Assembly: GCF_025354435.1 (NCBI RefSeq)
Contig: NZ_JANXMU010000032.1
Coordinates: forward strand, 163,526 to 227,525
From: Rhodoferax sp.
GTDB taxonomy: Bacteria > Pseudomonadota > Gammaproteobacteria > Burkholderiales > Burkholderiaceae_C
Direction of reading: 5' to 3'
Length of the DNA stretch: 64,000 nt
Shown here: positions 38,989 through 49,030 of the stretch, piece after piece
Layout: each line of letters opens with the position of its first letter
How positions within the stretch are numbered: the stretch's first letter is position 1
Notes under the pieces: generated by a model
The model's input: only the letters and a program-made list of their open reading frames with translations
Told to the model about the DNA's origin: nothing
The model's database searches: none
Translations under genes and position numbers: made by a program

Positions 38989-40257
38989 TTAGCGGCTACG
39001 GCCACCGCTGCGGCCACCATTACCTCCGCTACCGCCATTACCACTGCCGCCACGCCGTGGTCCGCCCTGGTTGGGTTCCTTGCGTTGGCGTACCAGGCTG
39101 TCGGCACCGATGTAGCCCAACGAGGTCTTCATCGGGTCGGGCTGGCCGCTCGGGTCTTTGCGCACCGGGCCACGCCCCTTGCCGCCCATCTGGTTGGTCA
39201 TCAGCGGGTTGGGTGCCGCAGGGGCATTGGCACCCGAGGGACGCGGGCCCCGGCCACCGGTGTTGCGGCCACCACGCGTACGGTTTGGCGCTTCACGTTT
39301 ATCCAGGGGATTGGGCGGACGGTGGCTGGGCGCGCGGGCCTGGCGGGGCACTTCGTCGAATTCGCCTGCCGGGGCCTTGTTGGCCGCCCGGACAAGGGCC
39401 TGGATGTCGCGCTCGTCCAGTTCCATCCAGCCACCGCGCTTGAGGCCGCGTGGCAACAGCATGGCACCATAGCGGATACGGATGAGTCGGCTCACGGCGT
39501 GGCCCACGGCTTCCAGCATGCGGCGGACTTCGCGGTTGCGACCTTCGGAGATGGTGACGCGGTACCAGCAATTGGAACCCTCGCCACCCCCTTCTTCGAT
39601 GCTGCCGAACGAGGCCATGCCGTCGTCCAGCTTGACACCGTCGAGCAGGCGTTGTTTTTCTTCCTTGTTCAAAGCGCCCAGCACGCGCACCGCGTATTCC
39701 CGCTCCAGGCCAAAACGCGGGTGCATCAACTGGTTGGCCAGTTCGCCCGAGCTGGTAAACAGCAGTAGGCCTTCGGTATTCAAATCCAACCGCCCCACCG
39801 ACTGCCACTTGCCCTGGTGCAGCTTGGGCAGACGGCGGAACACGGTGGGCCGGTTTTGCGGGTCGTCATTGGTCACCACTTCGCCGACGGGCTTGTGGTA
39901 CGCAATCACGCGGGCTGGTGGCGGCTCGATGCGAAACCGCACCGGCTTGCCGTTGACCTTGACCGAGTCGCCGAACTGCACCCGCTGGCCGATATGGGCG
40001 GGCTCGTTGTTAACCGAAATACGGCCCTCCAGGATAAGCTGCTCCATCTCCAGGCGCGAACCCATACCGGCCTGGGCCAGTACCTTGTGCAGCTTGGGGC
40101 TTTCGGCCTGGGGCAGCAGAACCCGCTTGGCAGGTGTTAGGTCCGGCACCTCTTCGTCGGCATCGAACTGGCCAGACACCACATCCAGAAAGCGGTTGCC
40201 CTCCTCGGCCGTCAAGAGGGGGATGGGCAGCGGCGTAGATTCTTCAGGGATGTTCAT
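38989..40257 (-). CDS. rluB: 23S rRNA pseudouridine synthase RluB
   Basis: An S4 domain ([20 protein letters not shown]) precedes the RsuA-type catalytic domain: [21 protein letters not shown] with the catalytic Asp, and [20 protein letters not shown]. The C-terminal 110 residues are low-complexity (Arg/Gly/Pro/Asn repeats ending [17 protein letters not shown]), probably an RNA-binding tail. It overlaps the end of scpB by 14 bases. Confidence 0.92.
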   Translation of the reverse strand: MNIPEESTPLPIPLLTAEEGNRFLDVVSGQFDADEEVPDLTPAKRVLLPQAESPKLHKVLAQAGMGSRLEMEQLILEGRISVNNEPAHIGQRVQFGDSVKVNGKPVRFRIEPPPARVIAYHKPVGEVVTNDDPQNRPTVFRRLPKLHQGKWQSVGRLDLNTEGLLLFTSSGELANQLMHPRFGLEREYAVRVLGALNKEEKQRLLDGVKLDDGMASFGSIEEGGGEGSNCWYRVTISEGRNREVRRMLEAVGHAVSRLIRIRYGAMLLPRGLKRGGWMELDERDIQALVRAANKAPAGEFDEVPRQARAPSHRPPNPLDKREAPNRTRGGRNTGGRGPRPSGANAPAAPNPLMTNQMGGKGRGPVRKDPSGQPDPMKTSLGYIGADSLVRQRKEPNQGGPRRGGSGNGGSGGNGGRSGGRSR

Positions 40258-40900
40258 GGGGTATCTCGGTTATCGGGGCATCCACCGTCTCGGCAGGGCC
40301 CTCAGGGGAAATTGGGGAAATCGGAGCAAGCTCCACCAGGGTGGGCTCATCGTTACGGGTCAGTGATGCCAATAACTCGGCGCGCTGCACAGGGTCATCG
40401 GCCACCGGCAGTTGGTCCAGCGACGACAGGCCTAAGTCATCCAGAAATTGCCGGGTCGTGGCAAACAAGGCTGGGCGGCCCACAGTTTCGCGGTGGCCAA
40501 TCACTTCGATCCAGCCTCGATCTTCCAACTGCTTGATGATCATGGCGCTGATGGTGACACCGCGAATTTCCTCCATGTCACCCCGTGTGGCGGGTTGACG
40601 GTAGGCAATGATGGCCAAAGTCTCCAGCGTGGCACGACTGTAGCGCGGGGGTTTTTCAGGATACAGGCGGTCCAGGTACTCGCGCATTTCAGGCCGGCTC
40701 TGGAATCGCCAGCCACTAGCCACCTGCACCAACTCGACACTGCGCTGGGTCCAGTCGTTTTGCAGGTCCAGCAACAGCGCCTTCACGGTATCGGCACCTA
40801 GCGCATCTTCAAACAGCACGCGCATATCGCGTACAGACAAGGGCTGCTGCGCGCAAATTAGCGCAGCTTCGAGGACGCGCTTGGCCTCTGCCGTGTTCAT
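40244..40900 (-). CDS. scpB: chromosome segregation and condensation protein ScpB
   Basis: The kleisin-associated winged-helix subunit of the SMC-ScpAB complex. [20 protein letters not shown] starts the first winged helix; [28 protein letters not shown] is the strongest family signature. The Pro/Glu-rich tail overlaps the rluB start. scpA is not adjacent in the window, though it is often near. 218 residues. Confidence 0.93.
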   Translation of the reverse strand: MNTAEAKRVLEAALICAQQPLSVRDMRVLFEDALGADTVKALLLDLQNDWTQRSVELVQVASGWRFQSRPEMREYLDRLYPEKPPRYSRATLETLAIIAYRQPATRGDMEEIRGVTISAMIIKQLEDRGWIEVIGHRETVGRPALFATTRQFLDDLGLSSLDQLPVADDPVQRAELLASLTRNDEPTLVELAPISPISPEGPAETVDAPITEIPHEHP

Positions 40901-41047
40901 GGTGTATCAATATTCCGGGAAAACGTGCCTAGGACGGCACAAAATCGACAGCGTGGGTTTCAAATTGCAGCCAGCCCTCTGCTCTGTGCAAAGGGTGTCG
41001 CAAAAACCGGCGAGCGTCAGAACTACTGCCTGAGCTTCAAAACGCTT

Positions 41048-42079
41048 TTAGCCATTGTAACTGAGACCCCATGCGGCCAACGCACTGCGCATATCTTCGG
41101 GTAACGGTGCGTGGAACTTTAGTGCCTCTCCGGTGATGGGATGCACGAATGCCAACTGCGTCGCATGCAAAGCTTGCCGTACCAGGCCCGCCGCATTAGT
41201 TCCACCATATACGCCATCACCCACCAAGGGATGCCCGGCAGAAGCCATGTGCACCCGTATCTGGTGGGTGCGACCGGTGTGCAGCGTGCAACGCACAAAG
41301 CAACCCTGGTCGAAGTTATGCAGTAAAGCAATATCGGTCCGGGCAGTTTTACCGCCCTGCACTGCCAGATCCACGACCGCCATGCGCAAACGGTTGCGTG
41401 GGTCACGGCCAATCGGAAGCTCGACGGTGCGGTGGGCGGAACCAGCCCAGGGCTTGTGCGCCAAGGCCAGGTATTGGCGACTAACCTCACGCGCTGCAAT
41501 CAGGGCCACGAGGGCATCCATAGAGGCACGGGTGCGCGCCACCACCATCAAGCCGCTGGTGTCTTTGTCCAGACGGTGGACGATACCCGCCCGAGGCAGC
41601 ATCTGGGCCTGCACATCCCGCGCCAGCAGCCCGTTAAGCAAGGTGCCGCTCCAGTTGCCCGGCGCAGGGTGCACCACCAGCCCGGCGGGCTTGTGAATGA
41701 CCCGCAGGTGCTCGTCTTCAAACACCACGTCGAGCGCCATCGCTTCTGGCTTGAAAGCCTGACTTTGCAAGGTGGGACGTAACTCGATCGTGCCGACCTC
41801 GCCGGCCCGCACCTTGGCCGACGGCTTGGTGGCCGGCCGCCCTTGCAAGGTGACGGCACCCGACTCGATCAGTTGCTGCAAATAGCTGCGCGAGAACTCG
41901 GGCACCAGGTCGACCAGCGCCCGGTCCAACCGCCCGCCGTGCTGGGCCTCGGTGATGGTGAGGGGGCGCAACTCGCTCTCCAAAACAGAATCGAGGCCGG
42001 ATTCCGCGATGTCTGGAGCGTTTTCGGCAAGCTCTTCGCCTGCAGGGTCGGTCGATATAATCAAATCGCTTAGTTTCAA
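41048..42079 (-). CDS. rluD: 23S rRNA pseudouridine synthase RluD
   Basis: Makes pseudouridines 1911, 1915 and 1917 in helix 69. An acidic N-terminal extension of about 40 residues precedes the S4 domain (GRLDRALVDLVPEFSRSYLQ) and the catalytic GIVHRLDKDTSGLMVVART. The start is TTG 42079, only 14 bases from the divergent bamD start, the same pairing as in E. coli and other proteobacteria. Confidence 0.94.
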   Translation of the reverse strand: MKLSDLIISTDPAGEELAENAPDIAESGLDSVLESELRPLTITEAQHGGRLDRALVDLVPEFSRSYLQQLIESGAVTLQGRPATKPSAKVRAGEVGTIELRPTLQSQAFKPEAMALDVVFEDEHLRVIHKPAGLVVHPAPGNWSGTLLNGLLARDVQAQMLPRAGIVHRLDKDTSGLMVVARTRASMDALVALIAAREVSRQYLALAHKPWAGSAHRTVELPIGRDPRNRLRMAVVDLAVQGGKTARTDIALLHNFDQGCFVRCTLHTGRTHQIRVHMASAGHPLVGDGVYGGTNAAGLVRQALHATQLAFVHPITGEALKFHAPLPEDMRSALAAWGLSYNG

Positions 42080-42093
42080 GAAAGTAGCCTGAG

Positions 42094-42900
42094 ATGTTTC
42101 GTTCTAGATTATCGGTGTTCCCTAGCCTCTTGACAGTTGGTCTTGTGGCAGTCTTATCCGCCTGCGCTACGGTGGAAGCAGACAAAACCGTTGGCTGGAG
42201 CCCTAATAAAATTTATTCGGAGGCCAAGGACGAGATGAATTCCGGGGCTTACGACAAGGCCGTAAGCCTGTTTGAGAAGCTCGAAGGCCGTGCTGCAGGT
42301 ACGCCACTGGCCCAACAAGCGCAGCTGGAAAAAGCCTACGCCTATTACAAAACCGGCGACAAAGCCCAGGCGCTGGCAACACTCGACCGCTTTATCAAGC
42401 TCCATCCAGCCAGTTCTGCGCTGGATTACGCGCTGTACCTCAAAGGCATCATCAACTTCAACGAGGACTTGGGTTTGTTTTCGTTCCTGAGCCGACAAGA
42501 CCTGTCTGAACGCGACCAAAAAGCTGCCAAGGAGTCGTTTGAGTCCTTCAAAGAGTTGAGCACACGCTTCCCAGACTCGCGCTACACGCCGGATGCGCGC
42601 CAGCGCATGGTCTACATCGTGAACTCTTTGGGCCAGTACGAGGTGCACGTAGCGCGCTACTACTACAGCCGTGGCGCCTATGTGGCTGCCATCAACCGCG
42701 CCCAGGCCACACTAGCCGACTACAGCAATGTGCCCGCAGTCGAAGAGGCTTTGTACATCATGGTGAAGTCTTACGATGCCTTAGGGATGGCGCAACTGCG
42801 TGACGACACCCAGCGGGTACTAGCCATGAACTACCCCAACAGCCAGTACACCGCCAGTGGCTTCAAGGCTAAGGATTCGCCTTGGTGGAAGGTATGGTAG
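42094..42900 (+). CDS. bamD: outer membrane assembly lipoprotein BamD
   Basis: An essential TPR lipoprotein of the Bam complex. The signal ends LSAC (VGLVAVLSACATVEAD). The TPR helices (AYDKAVSLFEKLEGRAAGTP, QAQLEKAYAYYKTGDKAQAL) and the YALYLKGIINFNEDLG motif match. 268 residues. Its 3' end overlaps the convergent helicase gene by 32 bases, and its promoter must lie inside or across rluD. Confidence 0.95.
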   Translation: MFRSRLSVFPSLLTVGLVAVLSACATVEADKTVGWSPNKIYSEAKDEMNSGAYDKAVSLFEKLEGRAAGTPLAQQAQLEKAYAYYKTGDKAQALATLDRFIKLHPASSALDYALYLKGIINFNEDLGLFSFLSRQDLSERDQKAAKESFESFKELSTRFPDSRYTPDARQRMVYIVNSLGQYEVHVARYYYSRGAYVAAINRAQATLADYSNVPAVEEALYIMVKSYDALGMAQLRDDTQRVLAMNYPNSQYTASGFKAKDSPWWKVW

Positions 42901-44881
42901 TCGAGCAAAGCGCTTCCAGCGCTTCCTGAAATTCGGCTTCGGTTTTCAATGTCCGCATGGGCGGCAGCGCTGCCCGAATGCGTTTGCCATAGCCCATACC
43001 CACCAGCCGGGTGTCGCACACTACCAGCACACCCCGGTCAGACTCATGCCGTATCAGGCGCCCCGCACCCTGTTTTAATGCCACAGCGGCCTCAGGTACA
43101 AAATAATCCATAAACGGGCTACCGCCTTCCGCTTCAATGCGCTGGATGCGTGCCTCGACCACCGGGTCATTTGGCACTGGAAACGGCAACTTGTCGATGA
43201 TGACCAGCTGCAGCATTTCGCCAGGGACATCCACGCCCTCCCAAAATGAGGCCGATGCCACCAGCACGCAACCTGGCAGGCCGTTTGCGCCCCCCTGGCG
43301 CAAACGCTCCATCAAACGACGCTTGGGCCATTGGCCTTGCACCAGTACCTCGATATCTGCGCTACCTGCAAATGCGACTTGCAAACTAGCACCAATGGTC
43401 CGCAAGGCGCGTAGCGACGTGGTCAACACCATCGTGCGCCCACCCAGTTGCCGAGCAGCTACAGCGGCTAATGCTGCAACCTGCGCGCTGTGCGAGGGAT
43501 CGCTAGGTTTGGGCAGATGGCGCGGCACATACAGCGCGGCTTGTGTGGCGTAGTCAAACGGGCTCTCGACTCTTAGACACGTGGCATCCTGCAAGCCACA
43601 GCGCTCGGTAAACCAGGCTAGGCGCGCATCGTCACCCAAAGTTGCAGAGGTGAATACCCACGACTTGGCCATCGCGCCCTCGGAGGGTGCCAACAATCGG
43701 GTTTGCACCGCGTGGGCAATGTCCAGCGGCGACTCGGTCAAGCGCAACTGTTGGCCCACATCCAGCCAGCGCACCGATGCCGGTTCGCACGCTTCGGCAA
43801 ACTGTTGCACGCGTTCAGCTAAACCCACGGCACGGGCATGCAGGCGCACGAAATCGGGGGCCAGCTCGGTCACGGTGTCCAGCGCCGCCATCGCCTGCCG
43901 CAAGGCCGCCACCACGTCGGCCATGGCATCGCTCCACAAGGCCTCAGGCACCCCATCGGGTGCCGTGCCGGACCAGCGCAGTTTGCTGCCCGCGGGCAGC
44001 TTGCCGACCACCAGGCGCAGCTCGCGCACGGCCCACTCCAGCGTCAACACCACCTGTTGCCAGTCCACCAGACCGCGTGCCTGCTGCAAACCCGCCGCCA
44101 GCATGTCGCGAGCAAAGTCCAGCCATTGGCCGGTGCTGAGGTGGGTGCCCAGAAACTGCACCCCGGTTTCATTGAGCTGGTGCGCCTCGTCAAAGATGGC
44201 GATACGTGCCGTAGGCAGCAGTTCGGCCATACCCGACTCACGCACTGCCAAGTCGGCAAAAAACACATGGTGGTTCAGCACCACCACGTCGGCCGCCAGG
44301 GCCTCGCGCCGCGCCAGGTTGACATGGCAAGCACGAAATTGCGGGCATTGCGCGCCCAGACAATTTTCGCGGGTGGAGGTGACCAGCGGCACTAGGGACG
44401 AACGCTCATCCAGATCCGACAGCTCCGCTAGGTCCCCGCTGCGGGTGGCCTGCGCCCATTGCTCGATATCGGCCAAGGTTTGCAACACGGGCCGCTCGAA
44501 AGCATGCTGGTCCGAGCGGGCTTGGCCCAGGCGGTGCAGGCACAAATAACTGCCCCGCCCTTTCAGCAAAGCAGTGCGCAGCGGCAAACCCAGGGCTTTC
44601 AACAAACTCGGCAAGTCACGGCCAAAAAGCTGGTCTTGCAGGGTTTTGGTGGCGGTAGATAGCAGCACTCGCTCGCCGCTGAGCAGCGCCGGGACCAGGT
44701 AGGCAAAGGTTTTGCCCACCCCGGTGCCCGCCTCGACCACCAGTACACCGCCCTCTTCTATGGTGCGGCCAATCGCCAACGCCATGTCCAGTTGCCCTTG
44801 CCGGGGTTGGAAGTGTGCGGCCGTTCGAGCCAGCGCGCCCTGCGGCGCAAACGCCTCGCGCACCTGGCTTTGCAGACCCAT
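42869..44881 (-). CDS. DinG/YoaA-type ATP-dependent helicase
   Basis: A superfamily 2 XPD-like helicase. Walker A is VEAGTGVGKTFAYLVPAL near residue 50. Four cysteines of a probable Fe-S cluster lie in YLCLHR and NCLGAQCPQFRAC. DEAH-type motif II is IFDEAHQLNE. The C-terminal motor domain has ASASFWEGVDVPGE and QGAGRLIRHESDRG (motif VI). 670 residues. Its start overlaps the upstream gene's stop by one base. Confidence 0.92.
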   Translation of the reverse strand: MGLQSQVREAFAPQGALARTAAHFQPRQGQLDMALAIGRTIEEGGVLVVEAGTGVGKTFAYLVPALLSGERVLLSTATKTLQDQLFGRDLPSLLKALGLPLRTALLKGRGSYLCLHRLGQARSDQHAFERPVLQTLADIEQWAQATRSGDLAELSDLDERSSLVPLVTSTRENCLGAQCPQFRACHVNLARREALAADVVVLNHHVFFADLAVRESGMAELLPTARIAIFDEAHQLNETGVQFLGTHLSTGQWLDFARDMLAAGLQQARGLVDWQQVVLTLEWAVRELRLVVGKLPAGSKLRWSGTAPDGVPEALWSDAMADVVAALRQAMAALDTVTELAPDFVRLHARAVGLAERVQQFAEACEPASVRWLDVGQQLRLTESPLDIAHAVQTRLLAPSEGAMAKSWVFTSATLGDDARLAWFTERCGLQDATCLRVESPFDYATQAALYVPRHLPKPSDPSHSAQVAALAAVAARQLGGRTMVLTTSLRALRTIGASLQVAFAGSADIEVLVQGQWPKRRLMERLRQGGANGLPGCVLVASASFWEGVDVPGEMLQLVIIDKLPFPVPNDPVVEARIQRIEAEGGSPFMDYFVPEAAVALKQGAGRLIRHESDRGVLVVCDTRLVGMGYGKRIRAALPPMRTLKTEAEFQEALEALCSTTIPSTKANP

Positions 44882-45084
44882 CAGGCTGGCTCTTTGGGGT
44901 CTAGGGCCATTTCCAGGCGCGAAATCTTGTCGCGCAGGGCCAGACGGCGCTTTTTCAGGCGCTGCAGCATCAGCTCGTCCAGCGGCTTGTGCTCGACCAG
45001 GTAGTCGATCGTGGCATCCAAATCGGCGTGCTCCATGCGTAGCTCGATCAGTTGGCGTTCAGGGGAATGGAGATTGGCAGTCAA
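44881..45084 (-). CDS. YdcH-like DUF465 small protein
   Basis: A 67-residue coiled coil (ELRMEHADLDATIDYLVEH, LMLQRLKKRRLALRDKISRLE) matching the YdcH/SlyX-like DUF465 family. Its function is unknown. The stop overlaps the helicase start as TGATG, so translation of the two is probably coupled. Confidence 0.88.
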   Translation of the reverse strand: MTANLHSPERQLIELRMEHADLDATIDYLVEHKPLDELMLQRLKKRRLALRDKISRLEMALDPKEPA

Positions 45085-45183
45085 GGCAGTGGTCTAGGTA
45101 AAGAGGCAAGCCACAGGGGATAAACTGGGGTTTGCCATTATGAGCCGCGACTTTTGCGCCAACCACCAGCGAAGCATTGCACC

Positions 45184-45939
45184 ATGACCCCAGGTTTCAA
45201 GATTACGGCTTCAACCTGCCTGCACAAGGGAGACCGCGACTACCAGCAGGACCAACTGGCACTGATCAGCCATGCGCGCGTCAACGGCTGCATTCTGGGC
45301 GTGGTGGCCGACGGTATGGGCGGACGCAGCGGCGGGCGCAAGGCCTCTGACCAAGTGATGATGACGGCCAAGCAACTGTTTGAACGCTTTGACCCCTACA
45401 CCGACGATGCGCCCAGCATGCTCAAACACATCATCGAAGAAGCCCACCTGGTCATCAAGCTCACCGCCATCTCGGCCGAAGAAGAACCCCACAGCACGGC
45501 GGCGCTGTTCGTCATCCAGCCCTCAGGTCAATGCTTCTGGGCCCACACCGGTGACTCGCGGATATACCACTACCACCAAACCCAATTGGTAAGGCGCACG
45601 CTGGACCATTCCTATGTACAAACGCTGGTGGAGCGCGGCGAGATCACACCCGAAGAAGCCAACAGTCACCCCGACTCCAACATCTTGCTGGGCTGCGTGG
45701 GTACCGAGGCCGACCCGCCGGTAGACATCCATACCCTGTCGCAGGTGCGCCCCGGCGATGTCATCATGGCCTGTAGCGACGGCGTGTGGCATTACTTTTC
45801 CGAGAGTGAGCTCGGCGAAGTGCTGTGCAGCATGCCGCCGAAGGAAGCGACCGTGTTGCTGATGGAAACAGCCCGCACCCGGGCACGCGGTACTGGCGAC
45901 AACCTGTCCATGATCGTCATCCACATCGGAGCGCTATAA
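45184..45939 (+). CDS. PP2C-type serine/threonine phosphatase
   Basis: A metal-dependent phosphatase with the PPM metal-binding motifs: GDRDYQQDQLA, VADGMGGRSGG, FWAHTGDSRIY, MACSDGVWHY and GTGDNLSMIVI. There is no added sensor domain. The ATG at 45184 (MTPGFKITAS) is preferred over ATG 45154, which would add ten unrelated residues. No kinase partner is adjacent. It is convergent with the terC-like gene, only two bases apart. Confidence 0.92.
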   Translation: MTPGFKITASTCLHKGDRDYQQDQLALISHARVNGCILGVVADGMGGRSGGRKASDQVMMTAKQLFERFDPYTDDAPSMLKHIIEEAHLVIKLTAISAEEEPHSTAALFVIQPSGQCFWAHTGDSRIYHYHQTQLVRRTLDHSYVQTLVERGEITPEEANSHPDSNILLGCVGTEADPPVDIHTLSQVRPGDVIMACSDGVWHYFSESELGEVLCSMPPKEATVLLMETARTRARGTGDNLSMIVIHIGAL

Positions 45940-45941
45940 GT

Positions 45942-47096
45942 TCAATGCGCAACGCAACGCGTGGCAGAAAATGCCCCGCCGTTGAGCGTCATCGCGATCG
46001 GACTTATGTCGCTCAATGCCGTGGGCGGCACGAAACCCAACGCAGTACGCGATGCACGGCTATCACCCCAGTCAACTTGGTTATTGGAAACGATGCCTGT
46101 TGCGCTGTTCAACCGGGAACCCATGATCAGCATGCCGCTGCCTTGGCGGTAGTACACCACCGCTCCCTCAGGCGTGTTGCAGTCATAGCGACGCAGTTCA
46201 TCCGATCCGGTGTACAGCGGTAATTCAGCGTATGCCAAGCCCAATAAGGCGGCACCCGCCAGAACGCCTCCGACCATTTGTAGGCTACGCCGGGTCCAGT
46301 GCAGTCTGTTTTTGGGCAATCCCGCTGGCGGGCTTGAGATGGTGATTTGGGCCACCTTTGCAACACGCGGTACCGGGATCACGACCGCCTTCTGAGGACG
46401 TAACACAGCCAGCGCTTGCTTTCGCCCTGAAATAATGCGGCTTTCGGCAAAAACAAAAGCGGCCGTCAATAACGGCACCACATCCGCCAGCAATGGTGCC
46501 TGCGCCAAGACCCACCCAGACACTGCGGGGTCGCCCACGGCGATATCCCCGGCAAACCAGCCCATCACCACTCCACCGGCCAGCACCCACTGCGGATAAC
46601 GGCCAAGCAGGGCCATGACAAACATGCTGCCGTACATCAGCAGGGGCACGCTCAGCATCAACCCTATCGCCAACACCCCCATACTGCCCTGCGATACGGC
46701 CACCAGCCCGACTACGTTGTCGATGCCCATTACCAGATCGGCGAGCAGGATGACACCGATGACCGGCCAGAATCCTGCAGCCTTCAGGCGTGGGTCCAAA
46801 GACTCCTCGACAGCTTCGTCCACTACCAAAAGTTTGATCGCAATACCGACCAGCGCCATACCCCCGACCAGCTTCACATAGGGCACAACCAATAACAACC
46901 CAGCCATGGTGCCCAGCAGCAGACGCAAAACAATGGCGCACACCGTGCCAAACAGCAAGGCCTGTCGCCGCTGGGGAGCGGGTAAAAACTGACACGCCAT
47001 GGCAATCACCACCGCGTTGTCGCCACTCAGCAACAGATCGACGAAGGCGCTCTTCAGCGCCAGATCGGCGTAGTGAAAAAAACTCTCCGGGTTCAT
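45942..47096 (-). CDS. TerC-family membrane protein fused to a periplasmic C-terminal domain
   Basis: Residues 1-225 are a YjbE/TerC integral membrane protein with about seven helices. The two acidic metal-site segments are FVDLLLSGDNAVVIAMAC and LLADLVMGIDNVVGLVAV, and members of this family export manganese. Residues about 226-280 form a basic cytoplasmic linker. An added membrane helix follows (VGGVLAGAALLGLAYAELPL), then an outside domain of about 100 residues with one Cys at each end (YDCNTPEGAVVYY ... ATRCVAH). The ordinary family length is about 220-240. The extra domain is not recognised with confidence. It is the last gene of the uppP-hflK2-hflC2 run. Confidence 0.82.
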   Translation of the reverse strand: MNPESFFHYADLALKSAFVDLLLSGDNAVVIAMACQFLPAPQRRQALLFGTVCAIVLRLLLGTMAGLLLVVPYVKLVGGMALVGIAIKLLVVDEAVEESLDPRLKAAGFWPVIGVILLADLVMGIDNVVGLVAVSQGSMGVLAIGLMLSVPLLMYGSMFVMALLGRYPQWVLAGGVVMGWFAGDIAVGDPAVSGWVLAQAPLLADVVPLLTAAFVFAESRIISGRKQALAVLRPQKAVVIPVPRVAKVAQITISSPPAGLPKNRLHWTRRSLQMVGGVLAGAALLGLAYAELPLYTGSDELRRYDCNTPEGAVVYYRQGSGMLIMGSRLNSATGIVSNNQVDWGDSRASRTALGFVPPTALSDISPIAMTLNGGAFSATRCVAH

Positions 47097-47114
47097 GGCT
47101 AGTGCAATACGCCT

Positions 47115-48011
47115 CTACTTTCCAGCTGTAGTCGGCAGGCCAGGGCCGAATTTCAGGTTGCGAAGGAACTCGGTATCTGGCGACAGCACGATGGTCGGAC
47201 CCGCGTCGGCCAGGGCCTGACGGTAAGTCTGCAAGGACCGGTACAGCCGGTAAAACGGAGGGTCTTTCTGGAACGCACTGGCCAATATGTCGCTGGCTTG
47301 CGCATCGGCCTCGCCACGGATAATTTTGGACTGCTGCTGCGCCTCAGACAAAATCACCGTGCGCTCCCGGTCGGCCTTGGCCTGGATTTCCTGCGCCCAT
47401 TCAAACCCCTGGGCGCGCAGTTCTTTGGCTTCGCGCTGGCGCTCGGACTTCATGCGGTTGTAGATCGCCTGGCTGGTCTCCAGCGGCAGGTCGGCACGGT
47501 GAAAGCGCACTTCCGACACTTCAATCCCCAAGGAGAGGGCTTTTTCCTGCACCTCTTTCTGGATATGTTCCACGATGCGGGTGCGCTCTTCGGACAACAA
47601 CGAGCGCAACATCACCTGCCCCAATTCCTTGCGCAAGGATGAACTCACCAGTTGCGTCAACTGCGGATTCGCCTGTTCCAGCGTGCGCAGCGACTGGTAG
47701 AAGCGCAGCGGGTCGTCGATGCGGTAGCGGGTGTAGGTTTGCACCTCCAGCCGCTTTTGGTCACCCAAAATCACCTGCTCGGCCGGTGGCTCCAGCGTCA
47801 GCAGACGCTTATCGTAGGTCACCACCGAATCCATCAGCGGCAGCTTGAAACCCAGGCCTGGGGTGGACACCACAGCAATCGGCTTGCCCACCCGCACCAT
47901 CAAGGCCTGCTGCGTCTCGCTGATCGAATAAGTAGAGGCCGAGACCAGCCACAGCAAAAGCAAAGTAGCCAGCACCAGTACCGTACGGGTTCGGGACAAC
48001 CGGGCACTCAC
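47115..48011 (-). CDS. second HflC-like SPFH protein
   Basis: A paralogue of HflC, clearly different from the copy at 25690-26601. One membrane helix (VLVLATLLLLWLVSASTYSI) precedes the SPFH domain (ETQQALMVRVGKPIAVVSTP) and a coiled coil (RQREAKELRAQGFEWAQEI). The GTG start at 48011 overlaps the hflK2 stop as GTGA. An upstream ATG in the frame would translate the hflK2 end and is rejected. 298 residues. Confidence 0.87.
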   Translation of the reverse strand: MSARLSRTRTVLVLATLLLLWLVSASTYSISETQQALMVRVGKPIAVVSTPGLGFKLPLMDSVVTYDKRLLTLEPPAEQVILGDQKRLEVQTYTRYRIDDPLRFYQSLRTLEQANPQLTQLVSSSLRKELGQVMLRSLLSEERTRIVEHIQKEVQEKALSLGIEVSEVRFHRADLPLETSQAIYNRMKSERQREAKELRAQGFEWAQEIQAKADRERTVILSEAQQQSKIIRGEADAQASDILASAFQKDPPFYRLYRSLQTYRQALADAGPTIVLSPDTEFLRNLKFGPGLPTTAGK

Positions 48012-49030
48012 TTGGCCACCTCCGCCGCTCGGAGCTTGTCTTTCTCGGCCAAGGGCATATAGGGCACCACGCCTGACACGCCTTTGCCCGAGGTGTCGAT
48101 GATGACCTTGCTGGCCTTCTTCAGCACCTCGTCCACACTCTCCAGATACAGGCGCCACGCCGTCACATCTTTGGCCTTGGCATAGCTTTGGTACACCGAT
48201 AAAAAGCTTTGCGCCTCGCCGTGGGCCAGGTTCACCACCTGGCTTTTGTAGGCCTCGGCTTCTTGCTGGATATGCGATGCCTCACCGCGCGCGTGCGGAA
48301 TTATGTCGTTGGAATACGCATCGGCCTCGTTGCGGGCCCGCTCTTGGTCGGCACGGGCGCGCTGCACGTCGTTGAATTCGTCAATTACTGCGGCAGGTGG
48401 GTCTACCCGCTGCAACTGCACCTGGGTGATCAAAATGCCCGAGTTTTGCTTGTCCAGCAGGTTTTGCAGCAGTTCGCGCGTCTGGTCGCCGATTTGCTGG
48501 CGCTTGTCAGACATGGCCGCCTGGATGGGTGTGCGGCCAATGATCTCGCGCAGCGCGCTCTCGGCCACGATCTTCACCGCTGCCTCGGGGTTGTTGACGC
48601 GGAACAAAAACTGCCCGGCATCCTTGATGCGCCAGAACACCGCGCACTCGGCTTCCACGATATTTTCGTCCCCGGTCAGCATCTGGCGCACATGGGAATC
48701 CTCGCCCTCCTTGGCCGCAGTGCTATCGCCCAGCTGCAGCTGGTTCACTTGCGTGACCTTGGGCAGCAAAATTATCTCTACAGGGTAAGGCCAGTGGTAA
48801 TGCAAACCTGGGCCGGTGGTCTCGGTATATTTACCGAAACGCAGCACCACGCCCTGCTCGTCTGGCTGCACCTTGTAAATACCAGCATTGACCCAGCCAA
48901 CCAAGACCAAGCCGCCCAGCAAGAACAGGCCCTTGTCGCGCAATCCGAACAGGTGCAGGTAGTACCTAACCCACTGCAACCAGGCATAGGGCTTGGTTTT
49001 GGGCGGTGGCGCAGCGTCTTCAGCCGACAA
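48008..49030 (-). CDS. second HflK-like SPFH protein
   Basis: A paralogue of HflK without the long Gly/Asn-rich N-terminus of the main copy. A short charged start, a membrane helix (GLFLLGGLVLVGWVNAGIYK), an SPFH domain (VQPDEQGVVLRFGKYTETTG) and a coiled coil with GDENIVEAECAVFWRIKD. The start is uncertain: TTG 49030 overlaps the uppP end; ATG 49087 would overlap it more. About 340 residues. Confidence 0.85.
   Translation of the reverse strand: MSAEDAAPPPKTKPYAWLQWVRYYLHLFGLRDKGLFLLGGLVLVGWVNAGIYKVQPDEQGVVLRFGKYTETTGPGLHYHWPYPVEIILLPKVTQVNQLQLGDSTAAKEGEDSHVRQMLTGDENIVEAECAVFWRIKDAGQFLFRVNNPEAAVKIVAESALREIIGRTPIQAAMSDKRQQIGDQTRELLQNLLDKQNSGILITQVQLQRVDPPAAVIDEFNDVQRARADQERARNEADAYSNDIIPHARGEASHIQQEAEAYKSQVVNLAHGEAQSFLSVYQSYAKAKDVTAWRLYLESVDEVLKKASKVIIDTSGKGVSGVVPYMPLAEKDKLRAAEVAK

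Noticed and set aside
38989..39330. Tandem repeat or CRISPR-like array at the rluB 3' end
   Set aside because: The repetition comes from Gly/Asn/Arg-rich codons of the RluB tail; there are no regular spacers.
45184..45939. PP2C phosphatase as marker of a type VI secretion or toxin locus
   Set aside because: No kinase, FHA protein or secretion component is adjacent on either side.
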